DNA of 17,385 nucleotides from an uncultured Bacilli bacterium (GTDB lineage Bacteria; Bacillota_I; Bacilli_A; RF39; UBA660): positions 1 to 17,385 of the forward strand of contig CANRJI010000012.1 of the NCBI GenBank assembly GCA_947630885.1, written 5' to 3'. A program made the translations under genes and the position numbers. Positions 1-8,330 of the stretch are shown piece after piece. The notes below the pieces were generated by a model, which saw only the letters and a list, made by a program, of their open reading frames with translations, searched no databases and was not told the DNA's origin. Position 1 is the stretch's first letter. Every line of letters starts with the position of its first letter.

Positions 1-337
1 TTGGTCTTATGCAAAGTCTTTCTTCTAATTTTTTACTTCCACCTTCACTTACCCAAGCAACTTCAGGAGCAAATCCTTCAACTAACTCTCCTTCTTTACG
101 TAGTAAATTTTCAGGAATAAGAAGAGGCATATAAACATTTTGATGACCAGTCATCTTAAATTTATTATCTAAGACACTTTGGATTTTTTCCCAAATAGCA
201 TAACCATTAGGCTCAATTACCATACACCCTTTAGTATTCGAATAACTAGCAAGTCTCGCCGCCATAACAACATCTGTATACCATTTAGCAAAATCGACAT
301 CACGGCTCGTAATTTTTTTATTTTGTTTTTCGTTCAT
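1..337 (-). CDS. proS: Prolyl-tRNA synthetase, N-terminal part (runs off the left edge)
   Basis: Class II aminoacyl-tRNA synthetase that charges tRNA-Pro with proline in the cytoplasm. Only the first 112 codons are in the window. The N-terminus (MNEKQNKKITSRDVDFAKWY) leads into conserved ProRS blocks: KGCMVIEPNGYAIWE, then TGHQNVYMPLLIPE (the class II motif 1 region), then EGFAPEVAWVSEGG and ERLCIRP just before the edge. This order is typical of the shorter archaeal/eukaryotic-like ProRS form, which is also found in many Firmicutes and lacks the long editing insertion, but the insertion site is outside the window. The ATG at 337 has a good ribosome binding site (AGAGGTG). It begins 34 bp after the smc stop, so it is probably read from the smc transcript; a weak extended -10 (TGATAAAAT) in the gap could also serve it. 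Family call is firm; subtype is inferred. Confidence 0.93.
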   Translation of the reverse strand, partial: MNEKQNKKITSRDVDFAKWYTDVVMAARLASYSNTKGCMVIEPNGYAIWEKIQSVLDNKFKMTGHQNVYMPLLIPENLLRKEGELVEGFAPEVAWVSEGGSKKLEERLCIRP

Positions 338-371
338 TATAGCACCTCTTTCATTATTTTATCATATTTAT

Positions 372-3311
372 TTATTTTTTAATATCTTCTAATTTAACTG
401 AAACAATCTTACTTACTCCAGATTCTTCCATCGTTACCCCATACAATATATCAGCATATTCCATGGTCTTCTTTTTATGCGTAATAATAATAAACTGTGT
501 ATTATCACGATACCTATCTAAATATTTACCAAAAGCTTCGACATTAGCATCATCAAGAGCGGCCTCTACTTCATCAAAAAGACAAAATGGTACTGGTCTA
601 ATATTTAAAATAGCAAAAAGAAGCGATATCGCGGTAAAGGTTTTTTCACCACCAGATAATAAACTAATATTCTGAAGTTTTTTACCGGGAGGCTCTGCTT
701 TAATATCAATTCCTGTCTCTAAAAGATTATCAGGATCAGTAAGACTAAGTTCCGCTTTTCCACCTTTAAATAAATCACGATAAACATTTTTAAACTCTAC
801 CTGAATTTGTTTAAAAGTTTCTATAAATTTACTTTTCATAATACTATCCATTTCTTTAATAATATCATATAAAGTATTTTCAGCTTCCACTAAATCATCC
901 TTTTGTTTATTTAAAAAGTCATATCTCTCTTTAGCTTTTTCATAGTCTTGAGGAGCATCTAAATTAACGTTACCGATAAGATTAATTTTATCTTTTAACG
1001 ATGTTACTTCTTTTCTTGCTTCCTCAATATCCATATCTAACTTATAGTTTTCAATCGCAAAATCGTAAGTCATATTATAGTCACTCGTTAACGTATTTAA
1101 TAAATTATCAAGTTTAACATCCATCTTAGCAACACTGACATTTAAATTATTTAATTCTTTCTCTTTCTTACCAACATAAGTATTATTACTTTTAGAAGTA
1201 TCTTCTAATTCTTGAATGGAAAGAGTCACTTCTTCTTCAGATACTTTTGCTAAAGATAAATCTTTATTTATTTTACTTATTTCCTCTTTAACTTTTCCAA
1301 GTTCATTAATTAAATTATCTTCTTCACTGACATTATTTGTAATATTCGTAAGATCTCTTAACTCTTTATCTTTATCTAAATATTTATCATTATTTATTTT
1401 AATTTCACTAAGAAGATTATTTTTCGTACTTAAAGATACCGTATACATATTTTGTTTATCATATAATTCACTATTAGTATCCATAATTTCTTTATCAATA
1501 TTTTGCATATCCGTATAAAGACTCTTATTTTTACTTTCTAACAAATTAATTATCTTGCTATTTTCTTCAATTTCATACTTAATCGAAAGTGGACTAGTTA
1601 CTTTTAAAGCTGCACCACCAGTAAGAGAACCTCCGACATTAACTACTTGCCCATCAAGTGTTACAATTCGATATTTTTTATTAATAACTTCACTTATTCG
1701 ATTAGCATTATCAATATTATCGACAACGATAACATTTCCTAAAACGTTAGCAATAATATCCGTATACTTTTCATCATATGTAACCAAATTAGAGGCAACA
1801 TCAATATATCCACTTTCCCTACTTAACATATTTAAGATATCTGTACTAATATATCTTGCTTCTATTACTGATAAAGGATAAAAAGTTGCCCTTCCTAAAT
1901 TATTACTTTTTAAATAATAGATTAAGTCTTTCGCTATTTTTGGCGTATCGACAACAAGATAATTTGATGCTTGTCCAAGTGCTGTACTTATCGCTAAATT
2001 ATATTTGCTATCACTTTCAATAAGAGCTGAAATAACATTATGAACGCCAGTAAATTTAGGATTATCCAAAATCATCTTAATTGGTTTAGGTAAAGATAAA
2101 TTATTATTTAAAGAGTTTTCTAAATAATCATTTTTGTATTTATAATTTTCTATCTCACGATTATTTTTGATAATTTCATTATTAAGATTATTCTTTTTTC
2201 TTAATAAATCATCATTTTTATCTTTAAGAGCCTGAATATTATTATCAATTACTCCTATCTTTCTATCACATACTAAAACATCATTATTAAGAGTATCTAA
2301 ATGATTTTTAAGTTCTAAAAGTTCTTCTTTTAAATTTAAGATGTTATTAGTTATTTTATCTTCATCATCACGATATTTATTTCTCTCCCTAAATAGTTTA
2401 ATATCAGAAGTTATTTTCTCTTCCTTTTTGGCTAAATCAATAAGTAATCCTTGCTTACTATTAATATCTTCTCTAATATTTTTTAACTTATCTTTATATT
2501 TTAAAATATCGGTATCGTAAGTACTACTAGTAGTTGAAATAGTTAGTATTTCATCTTCGAGTTCTTCAATACGCTTTTTACTTTCTTGATATTCAAAATT
2601 TATATCAGAAATCGTTTTAGCAATAACCGATACTTCAATATTAGATAATTTATTCTTTAATTCAAGATAATTCTTAGCTTTAATTGAAGCTTCTTCTAAA
2701 GGAGCAATATTATTAGATAGTTCACTAATAATATCATTTACTCTATTTAAATTTTGATTAGTTTTATCAAGTTTACGAAGTGCTTCTTCTTTTCTTCTTT
2801 TATATTTAAGAACCCCTGCAGCTTCTTCAAAAACAATTCTTCGGTCTTCCGGTTTATTTGATAATATTTCATCTATTTTACCTTGACTAATAATATTAAA
2901 GCTTTCTTTCGCCGTTCCTGATTCACTAAGTAAATCCGCTATATCTTTAAGTCTTACTTTTTCATTATTAATATAATATTCATTTTCTCCTGTCCGAAAA
3001 GCCATTCTCTTAATAGATACTTCATTGAAATCGAGAGGAAGAGTTCTATCTTCATTATTAAATACTAACGTTACAGAAGAAGAATTAAGTGGTTTTCTAC
3101 TTTCACTTCCCGAAAAAATAACATCAGAAGATGCTTCTCCACGTAAAGCCTTCATCGATTGTTCACCGAGAACCCATCTGACAGCATCGACAATATTTGA
3201 TTTACCACTGCCATTAGGTCCAACGACACCATTTATATTTTTACCAAACTCGATAACTGTCTTATCAGCAAAAGATTTAAATCCATATGTTCTAAGTTCT
3301 TTTAAATACAT
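372..3311 (-). CDS. smc: Chromosome segregation ATPase SMC (short-arm form)
   Basis: Structural maintenance of chromosomes protein: a DNA-bound ATPase that, with ScpA and ScpB, organises and helps separate the nucleoid. Visible from the N-terminus (numbered from the ATG at 3311): MYLKELRTYGFKSFADKT, Walker A GPNGSGKSN (about 31-39), the Q-loop ISQGKIDEI, a first coiled coil, a hinge at about 420-570 ending in the glycine-rich VNVGGSLTGG, a second coiled coil, the ABC signature LLSGGEK (about 884-890), and Walker B with catalytic glutamate in CLFDEVEAALDD (about 908-919). A GTG/ATG-like in-frame ATG at 3323 would add four residues, but families begin at MYLK and the promoter leaves almost no leader for the upstream ATG, so 3311 is preferred. 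At about 979 residues it is some 200 shorter than typical Firmicutes SMC; the loss is in the coiled-coil arms and the head motifs are complete. Its own promoter lies just upstream, and proS follows. Confidence 0.97.
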   Translation of the reverse strand: MYLKELRTYGFKSFADKTVIEFGKNINGVVGPNGSGKSNIVDAVRWVLGEQSMKALRGEASSDVIFSGSESRKPLNSSSVTLVFNNEDRTLPLDFNEVSIKRMAFRTGENEYYINNEKVRLKDIADLLSESGTAKESFNIISQGKIDEILSNKPEDRRIVFEEAAGVLKYKRRKEEALRKLDKTNQNLNRVNDIISELSNNIAPLEEASIKAKNYLELKNKLSNIEVSVIAKTISDINFEYQESKKRIEELEDEILTISTTSSTYDTDILKYKDKLKNIREDINSKQGLLIDLAKKEEKITSDIKLFRERNKYRDDEDKITNNILNLKEELLELKNHLDTLNNDVLVCDRKIGVIDNNIQALKDKNDDLLRKKNNLNNEIIKNNREIENYKYKNDYLENSLNNNLSLPKPIKMILDNPKFTGVHNVISALIESDSKYNLAISTALGQASNYLVVDTPKIAKDLIYYLKSNNLGRATFYPLSVIEARYISTDILNMLSRESGYIDVASNLVTYDEKYTDIIANVLGNVIVVDNIDNANRISEVINKKYRIVTLDGQVVNVGGSLTGGAALKVTSPLSIKYEIEENSKIINLLESKNKSLYTDMQNIDKEIMDTNSELYDKQNMYTVSLSTKNNLLSEIKINNDKYLDKDKELRDLTNITNNVSEEDNLINELGKVKEEISKINKDLSLAKVSEEEVTLSIQELEDTSKSNNTYVGKKEKELNNLNVSVAKMDVKLDNLLNTLTSDYNMTYDFAIENYKLDMDIEEARKEVTSLKDKINLIGNVNLDAPQDYEKAKERYDFLNKQKDDLVEAENTLYDIIKEMDSIMKSKFIETFKQIQVEFKNVYRDLFKGGKAELSLTDPDNLLETGIDIKAEPPGKKLQNISLLSGGEKTFTAISLLFAILNIRPVPFCLFDEVEAALDDANVEAFGKYLDRYRDNTQFIIITHKKKTMEYADILYGVTMEESGVSKIVSVKLEDIKK

Positions 3312-3334
3312 AAACTCACGCATCCTACTTTTTA

Positions 3335-3363
3335 AGTATACTATATTTTAAAAGGACTTGCAA
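3335..3363 (-). promoter_or_regulatory. smc promoter, -35/-10 with 17-bp spacer
   Basis: On the minus strand TTGCAA (3358-3363) is followed after exactly 17 bp by TATACT (3335-3340). Transcription would start near 3328, leaving about 17 nt before the preferred smc ATG at 3311. It sits directly downstream of the terminator that ends the pilin-locus transcript. Confidence 0.75.
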
Positions 3364-3364
3364 G

Positions 3365-3387
3365 AAAAAAGAGGGATTTAACCCTCT
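3365..3387 (-). terminator. Intrinsic terminator of the pilin-locus transcript
   Basis: Minus-strand hairpin AGAGGG-TTAAAT-CCCTCT (6-bp stem, 6-nt loop) followed by TTTTTTC. The stem includes the last codons and the TAA stop of the gene at 3378-3857, so coding and termination signals overlap. It separates that gene from smc. Confidence 0.85.
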
Positions 3388-3857
3388 GATCCTAAACTTC
3401 TTTCATAACTTTCGATAACATAATTATTATCGTCACCAGATCTAAGCTTTAGATTCATATCATTATTACTTAATTCATATGTATAAGTAACTTCTTCCCC
3501 ATCTTTATTAACAGTAATCATGTTGTCTTTAATATCGTATTTATAACTTTTACAAGCAGAGCCAATATGTTCAAACGTTTCATCATCAGGATCGACATAA
3601 GTTTGACAAAAAGTCATATTTTCTTCTTCGATAATAATATAGGTTGCGATAAATGAATCAATTAACGAATATAATTCTCCGTCCCTATATTCTTCACGTC
3701 TAAGTTGTTCCCACTCATTATATAGTACATTTTTTTCTTCCAGCTTAACGATACTTTCATCATCACGATAAGTAATCCTAAAGATTATCAAAGCAATTAT
3801 CATGATTGATAATATTACTAAAGCCAATATAAGTACCCTTTTCTTTACGTTATTCAT
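3378..3857 (-). CDS. Small membrane-anchored protein of unknown function, downstream of the pilin-like gene
   Basis: I do not recognise a family. The 159-residue product has a short basic N-terminus (MNNVKKR) and one hydrophobic segment (about residues 8-27). The rest is acidic and predicted extracellular, with only two cysteines (FCQTY and SACKS), and ends in beta-rich sequence (VTYTYELSNNDMNLKLRSG). This fits a signal-anchor protein with a small outside domain held by one disulfide. The ATG at 3857 has AGAGGA about 9 nt upstream. It begins 27 bp after the true end of the pilin-like reading frame (3885), with no terminator between, so it is probably its operon partner: for example an assembly, stability or anchoring factor. 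That role is guilt by association only. If the in-frame TGA upstream halts translation, polar effects on this gene are possible. Confidence 0.7.
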   Translation of the reverse strand: MNNVKKRVLILALVILSIMIIALIIFRITYRDDESIVKLEEKNVLYNEWEQLRREEYRDGELYSLIDSFIATYIIIEEENMTFCQTYVDPDDETFEHIGSACKSYKYDIKDNMITVNKDGEEVTYTYELSNNDMNLKLRSGDDNNYVIESYERSLGSEG

Positions 3858-3884
3858 TTCAATAAATCCTCTTTCTTTAATTAA

Positions 3885-4649
3885 CTATAAAGACATACAT
3901 TCCCAAAAATCATGTGGTCCACCACCCGTGCGCTCCGAGTCGGGATACATACAACAATATTCACTATAAACGTCCCCTGTTTTAAACGTTTTATAATACG
4001 GATATTCTTTACCAACAGTCATAATACATCTACATGTAGAAGAAGAATATCTTTGTCCATCAACTGTACAACCGCTTGACGAGCCACCTCCTGACGAACT
4101 TCCACCACAATTAGGTTTATAGTCTACCAAATATTCACCTGATAGAAAGCAATCCCATGTGCTACTATAGAACCAGTTATTATAATTATCTATTCTCATT
4201 GTTGTTCTATATACATTTACTGGAGTGCCACAAGACCATTGAAAAATACTTGTTGTTCCTGTATTTGCTCCTACCCGACAATTAAGTTTAGTACTACTAG
4301 TCATTACATACCAAGTACTGTTCGAACAGTTACCACTACCACTTGAAGGATAAAGAGTTGGTCCATCTTTAACGGAACTGACAAGACTATTTTCAACTAA
4401 TCCACTCCAAGATGGTGTTCCAGTTGTATCAAGTGCAAAACTATAACCATTATTTAAACCATTTTTACTACTATAATTACATTTTCCACCCGAACATGTC
4501 GTTACATAATAAACCGCTAAACGTTTGTCGCCTTCACAAGCAAATCTTTTTGCATTTACTGGTACTTCATCTAAAATCCAATTTGCTGTTAATGTTAAAG
4601 TATTATTTACTATTCCGTATTGGCCATTAATATATACCCACTTTCCACT
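3885..4649 (-). pseudogene. Distal part of the pilin/InlB-repeat gene, cut off by an in-frame TGA
   Basis: This is the same reading frame as the pilin-like gene at 4650-6485, continuing without a further stop for 254 codons after the TGA at 4650-4652, up to TAG at 3885. Read through, the whole protein would have 866 residues. The first residues after the TGA (SGKWVYINGQYGI...TLTLTANW) complete the InlB-type repeat broken by the stop. A cysteine-rich region follows: 14 cysteines over about 225 residues, including CRC and CC pairs, split by a Gly/Ser linker (GGSSSGGGSSSG). An internal ATG at 4304 could start a 139-residue fragment, but I see no ribosome binding site for it, and the conserved frame upstream argues against an independent gene. 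Either a recent nonsense change, a sequencing error, or genuine readthrough. Confidence 0.75.
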
Positions 4650-6485
4650 TCATCCAGTCCAAGTAGTGTTTCCTTCTGGATCGGTCCAGCCATTAAATTT
4701 ATAACCACTACGTGCAAATGCATTTGATTTTATTGTACAAGTTTGATCATACGTACACGTTTGTTCAGGCATTGAACCAGTTCCTCCACCACTATTATAT
4801 TTTATTGTATAAACATTTGGTTCCCAATTTACTCCAACTGTTACGGTGCAGTCACTACTAGAAGCATCACAAAAGTCACTTGCATTATATGCTACTGTTT
4901 GATTAAATGTCTTATTACTTGTTGTACATCCACTTAAACATACCCATTCACTTCCTGATACACCATGATATCCTGTTCTTGAAATGTGCAAATTAGTACT
5001 ATTGTCATAATTATTTAAGCCATCACTTCTCATCTTACTACCATAATCTACTGTCGTTATTTCTTCACTTCCATTACGATAAACAATGTTATTACTTACT
5101 GACCATGTTCCTCCAGCATTACTTGAAGTTGCAATATTTCCTCCATTAACACTATATTTTATATAGACAACATTTTGTTTTGTTATAGCATAATATGTTG
5201 TACTTCCTGTTATCTTCTTTTCTTCATTAACATTCCATGTACTATTACTTGCATTTTTATTCGTATTCCATCCAACTACACTTCTTCCATTTCCTGCTTC
5301 GATACTTGGTGATGTAATATTACATCCTTCTCCAGTATCAATACAACTTCTCTTAACTTCACTATTTGTTTTTCCATCTATTTTTACTGCTGTATTCTTA
5401 TTAAAGGTTATCGTATATTTATTTATATTAAAATCTTTCTTATTCTCTCGATAATTATTACTTGGATCGGTTATTCTTGCTGTTACTGTTACTTTATTTG
5501 CTCCTTCTTTATAGATACTTTCATCTGTAGAATATGTTAATTTAATACTTTTACTATTAGTTCTATACCATGTATCTTTTTCTATTTTCGTTCCTGATTC
5601 TTCACATTTAAAAATATTTTTATCTAAGGTACATTTTTCTACATTAATTTCTACCGTAGCATCCATTGTTGATTTAAAATAATGATTTCCTTCTCTTACA
5701 TTAGTATCATTATATGTTATTGTTACAGTATTTCCTTTTGGTACTACATTGACATCTTTAAAGTCTGATGTACTATATTCAAGTCCTCCATCTGCTTTCT
5801 TAATACTTCCTTTTTCTGTACTCATATATACCATAACAACATATGATTTATTATTTTTTAAACCACTTATAATACATTCGTTACCTTCTACTCTTCCTTG
5901 TCTACTTAAGTTTACTGATGCTAAATCTTCACCATAAGCACAAGAGTAAGTTACTGGTACTTCATTTCCATCATTTGTTACTTTTCCTCTTTCAAAAGAT
6001 AATCTTAGTTCATCAGTATAACTTTGATATCCTGTTACTTTAGGACTTTTTTCAATCGTATCACTAGCATTTATTACTTGATTTGTACATAATTCATAGC
6101 CACCACTTTCATCTGTTTCTTTTACTATTTCTTGATTTTCAATTGCATACGTTATTTTATCTCGATTTACGATAATGATACTATCTCTCGTAATTCCTTC
6201 TGTTAAGTTAGCATTTTTATCTAATAGGCCTTTATTCATTAACTCGCCAACAGTTACACAATATGCTTCATACGGATAAGTATCATTTCTTTTCCAGTTA
6301 CTACTATCTGTTTCTCCTGAATATGTTCTTGCTGCACTCATAATATTTTTTTCACTTAAAGTTTTAGCACGTGTCTTTGAATTTTCGACAATTTTTATTA
6401 TTCCAAAAGTAGAAAAACCTATTACTAAACCTACAATAGCAACTGTCACAAGTAACTCTACTAACGTAAAACCTTTCTTGTTCAT
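4650..6485 (-). CDS. Type IV prepilin-like surface protein with InlB-type repeats (interrupted by TGA)
   Basis: The N-terminus is a textbook prepilin: MNKKG then FTLVELLVTVAIVGLVIGF, with the prepilin peptidase cut expected after Gly5 and the conserved Glu at mature position 5. Instead of a normal pilin head (about 100-150 residues) the product is very large. Residues about 150-230 look fibronectin type III-like, then come Ig-like beta stretches, then three InlB B-repeat-like units starting near 356 (YTITFNK), 440 (VYIKYSVNGG) and 557 (YTIKYNSGGGTGSMPEQ). The last is cut by TGA at 4650-4652, after GNTTWTG; the frame continues to 3885. ATG at 6485 has GGGAG close upstream. Expected role: a cell-surface fibre tip or adhesin anchored by its pilin helix. 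No prepilin peptidase, pilus ATPase or platform gene is in this window, so export would depend on genes elsewhere. The domain calls beyond the prepilin motif and repeats are inferred. Confidence 0.88.
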   Translation of the reverse strand: MNKKGFTLVELLVTVAIVGLVIGFSTFGIIKIVENSKTRAKTLSEKNIMSAARTYSGETDSSNWKRNDTYPYEAYCVTVGELMNKGLLDKNANLTEGITRDSIIIVNRDKITYAIENQEIVKETDESGGYELCTNQVINASDTIEKSPKVTGYQSYTDELRLSFERGKVTNDGNEVPVTYSCAYGEDLASVNLSRQGRVEGNECIISGLKNNKSYVVMVYMSTEKGSIKKADGGLEYSTSDFKDVNVVPKGNTVTITYNDTNVREGNHYFKSTMDATVEINVEKCTLDKNIFKCEESGTKIEKDTWYRTNSKSIKLTYSTDESIYKEGANKVTVTARITDPSNNYRENKKDFNINKYTITFNKNTAVKIDGKTNSEVKRSCIDTGEGCNITSPSIEAGNGRSVVGWNTNKNASNSTWNVNEEKKITGSTTYYAITKQNVVYIKYSVNGGNIATSSNAGGTWSVSNNIVYRNGSEEITTVDYGSKMRSDGLNNYDNSTNLHISRTGYHGVSGSEWVCLSGCTTSNKTFNQTVAYNASDFCDASSSDCTVTVGVNWEPNVYTIKYNSGGGTGSMPEQTCTYDQTCTIKSNAFARSGYKFNGWTDPEGNTTWTG

Positions 6486-6511
6486 ATAACTCTCCCTACT
6501 ATTCTACTTAA

Positions 6512-6540
6512 ATTATACAACAAAAAAAGAAAGGAAACAA
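6512..6540 (-). promoter_or_regulatory. Promoter of the pilin-like gene, overlapping the vanY terminator
   Basis: Minus strand TTGTTT (6535-6540), 17 bp, TATAAT (6512-6517). The start point near 6505 leaves about 20 nt before the ATG at 6485. The -35 lies in the loop of the preceding vanY terminator, so the two signals share sequence. Confidence 0.65.
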
Positions 6541-6553
6541 TATTAACCTTTCT
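6521..6553 (-). terminator. Intrinsic terminator after vanY
   Basis: Minus-strand stem AGAAAGG (6547-6553) with CCTTTCT (6528-6534), a 12-nt loop, then a run of seven T (6521-6527). It starts one base after the vanY stop codon. Confidence 0.8.
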
Positions 6554-6554
6554 C

Positions 6555-7280
6555 TTACTCATATTTACTATCAATGTTAAAATATTCTTCAAACGTAATC
6601 CAATCACCATTATTATAAAGTTTTTCCGCAAGAACATTTCCAACATACCTAATATGCCATGGTTCGTACATATAACCAGTAATATCTTCTTTTGCCTTAG
6701 GATACCTAATAACAAAACCATATTTATAACAATTATTTTTGACAAATTCACTCTCATCAGTTCCATCAAAGCTCATATCAATCGTATTTAAATCAATAGC
6801 AAGACCAGTCTGATGCTCTGAATAACCAGCACGAGCAGAATAAGTATCCGCAATTTCTTGACCATCTAAGTTTACATAATTATTATAGATATCATTTTGA
6901 ATATCATATGATCTATATCCACTTGAAGCATAAATATTAAGTCCAAGCGCTATAGCATCACTTTGAAGTAACTCAAAAGCTTCATACGTTTCACTAGTAA
7001 CTTGCACTCTCTCATTTATCGAAACCAAATTATCAGGAACAAAATCACGAGGAAGAGGATAAGACTTATTTACAATAATAACATTATCAATATATTTGGG
7101 CGATTCACTTATCTTACTTACATCCTCGCTACTTGTATCTTCTTTTTTATCTAACATATAAGTATCATCTAAATTAACATTATTATCCCTATTATTTTTT
7201 AGCACAATAAAAATTATTAGTATAGATATAATTGTAAGTGCTACAATTAATAATAAATAAATTATCCATTTTTTCTTCAT
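6555..7280 (-). CDS. VanY-type D-alanyl-D-alanine carboxypeptidase (peptidase M15B)
   Basis: Zinc-dependent D,D-carboxypeptidase that removes the terminal D-Ala from peptidoglycan stem peptides outside the membrane, limiting cross-linking. The 241-residue product starts with MKKKW and a membrane segment (about 6-27), then an acidic linker to about residue 70. The catalytic domain carries the M15B signatures: ASSGYRSYDIQNDIYNNY, the zinc motif SEHQTGLAIDL (about 154-164, with the SxHxxGxAxD pattern complete) and EPWHIRYVG (about 206-214, giving the catalytic Glu and third zinc ligand His). It follows xer by 55 bp with no clear terminator, so the two may be co-transcribed; the gap also holds TATAAT-like sequence. 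A regulatory VanRS-type pair is absent, so this is more likely routine wall trimming than glycopeptide resistance. Start ATG has AAAGGG about 10 nt upstream. Confidence 0.93.
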   Translation of the reverse strand: MKKKWIIYLLLIVALTIISILIIFIVLKNNRDNNVNLDDTYMLDKKEDTSSEDVSKISESPKYIDNVIIVNKSYPLPRDFVPDNLVSINERVQVTSETYEAFELLQSDAIALGLNIYASSGYRSYDIQNDIYNNYVNLDGQEIADTYSARAGYSEHQTGLAIDLNTIDMSFDGTDESEFVKNNCYKYGFVIRYPKAKEDITGYMYEPWHIRYVGNVLAEKLYNNGDWITFEEYFNIDSKYE

Positions 7281-7335
7281 CTAACACTCGCCCTTTCATA
7301 TATAAAATATGAGAAATACCTTTAATTATACATTT

Positions 7336-8220
7336 TTATTTCTTAGCACGAGGATGTGCCATATTATAAGTTTTTCTTATTTGCTCATTCGTAACATGGG
7401 TATAAATACTCGTTGTATTAAGTGATTCATGACCTAATAATTCTTTTACAGTCATAAGGTCCGCTCCTTCTTCCAACATATCAGTAGCAAAAGTATGTCT
7501 CAAAGTATGTGGACTTATTTTTATATTGAGACCTGCTTGATGAACTAATTTATCGATAATAACACGGACATATCTTTCCGATAATTTATTACCATTTTTA
7601 TTTAAAATAAGATAACCACTATTAATTTTATTAAATTCATGATAACCATCATTTAAGTACCTATTCATTGCTAATTTAGTATGATTATTGTATATGACTA
7701 TTCTCTCTTTACTTCCTTTACCTAAAACCTTAATAATTCGGTTATCCATATCAATATTTTTAATTTTAATATTAACAAGTTCACTAACTCGAAGTCCAGT
7801 TGCATATAAAAGTTCAATTATCAAAGAATTTCTTTGACCAATTGGACCATCACTATTACAGACCATAAAAATTTTATCTAAATCACTATCTTTAAGAAAC
7901 TTAGGTAGATATAAATCCTTACGTGGATTAGAGACACTATTAAAATAATTATCCGAAACAATTTCTTCTCTTACCAAATAGTTATATAATCCCCTTACAC
8001 TACTTAACTTTCTTCCAACTGAATTTTTATTTATCTTTTTTTCATATAAAAACTTCAAGTATTTATTTACCGTTTCTCTATTAACTTTAGTAACACTTGT
8101 AAAAATATTACCTAAAAATTCATTATATTCAATTAAATCATCTTCATAAGCTTTAATAGTCATATCACTATATTTTTTAACGACTTGAAGATATTCTAAA
8201 TAATTTTTAATATATTCCAT
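7336..8220 (-). CDS. xerC/D: Tyrosine recombinase of the XerC/XerD family
   Basis: Site-specific recombinase expected to resolve chromosome dimers at a dif site near the terminus. The 294-residue product has the SAM-like core-binding domain (about 1-100; EYIKNYLEYLQ, YSDMTIKAYEDDL) and a catalytic domain with all six active-site residues: Arg144 (ATGLRVSEL), Lys168 (GKGSKER), His238 and Arg241 (PHTLRHTFA), His264 (LLGHESL) and the nucleophile Tyr273 (SIYTHV). It ends in the MAHPRA tail typical of chromosomal Xer proteins, not of phage or integron integrases. Some stretches (GPIGQRNSLIIELLYATG) look closer to Bacilli XerC/CodV than XerD, but I cannot decide which without alignment. No partner Xer is in the window. 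ATG at 8220 has AGAGGT 7 nt upstream. Confidence 0.93.
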   Translation of the reverse strand: MEYIKNYLEYLQVVKKYSDMTIKAYEDDLIEYNEFLGNIFTSVTKVNRETVNKYLKFLYEKKINKNSVGRKLSSVRGLYNYLVREEIVSDNYFNSVSNPRKDLYLPKFLKDSDLDKIFMVCNSDGPIGQRNSLIIELLYATGLRVSELVNIKIKNIDMDNRIIKVLGKGSKERIVIYNNHTKLAMNRYLNDGYHEFNKINSGYLILNKNGNKLSERYVRVIIDKLVHQAGLNIKISPHTLRHTFATDMLEEGADLMTVKELLGHESLNTTSIYTHVTNEQIRKTYNMAHPRAKK

Positions 8221-8242
8221 TCATTCTACCTCTGTTAGTATA

Positions 8243-8271
8243 AGTATAACACTTTTTAAACCTTAATAAAA
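8243..8271 (-). promoter_or_regulatory. Possible xer promoter, extended -10
   Basis: Minus strand TGTTATACT (extended -10; TATACT at 8243-8248) with only a poor -35 (TTTTAT at 8266-8271). A second TATACT follows at 8237-8242. Either would start transcription just ahead of the AGAGGT of xer. Confidence 0.45.
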
Positions 8272-8300
8272 ATATAATGATGTTCATTTGACACTTTAAA

Positions 8301-8330
8301 TAAAAAAATAAGTATCTATTTTCTAGATAC
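8301..8330 (-). terminator. Intrinsic terminator of the rpmG-efp transcript
   Basis: Minus-strand hairpin GTATCTA-GAAAA-TAGATAC (7-bp stem, 5-nt loop, 8312-8330) followed by a T-rich tract with seven T in a row. The TAG stop of efp (8316-8318) lies inside the downstream arm, so the stem is formed by coding sequence. Confidence 0.85.

Noticed and set aside
4412..4630. Plus-strand frame opposite the distal pilin region
   Set aside because: The minus-strand frame continues the repeat protein; the plus frame is low complexity with no start signal.
4640..4660. Selenocysteine insertion at the in-frame TGA
   Set aside because: No strong hairpin directly follows the TGA, and the context is a structural surface repeat in which Trp, not a redox residue, is expected.
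6482..6769. 95-codon minus-strand frame inside vanY
   Set aside because: It overlaps the conserved zinc-motif part of vanY in another frame and has no domain features of its own.
7281..7335. Inverted repeat TCATAT/ATATGA ahead of vanY as an operator or terminator
   Set aside because: Six A/T-rich base pairs without a T run are expected by chance in this composition.
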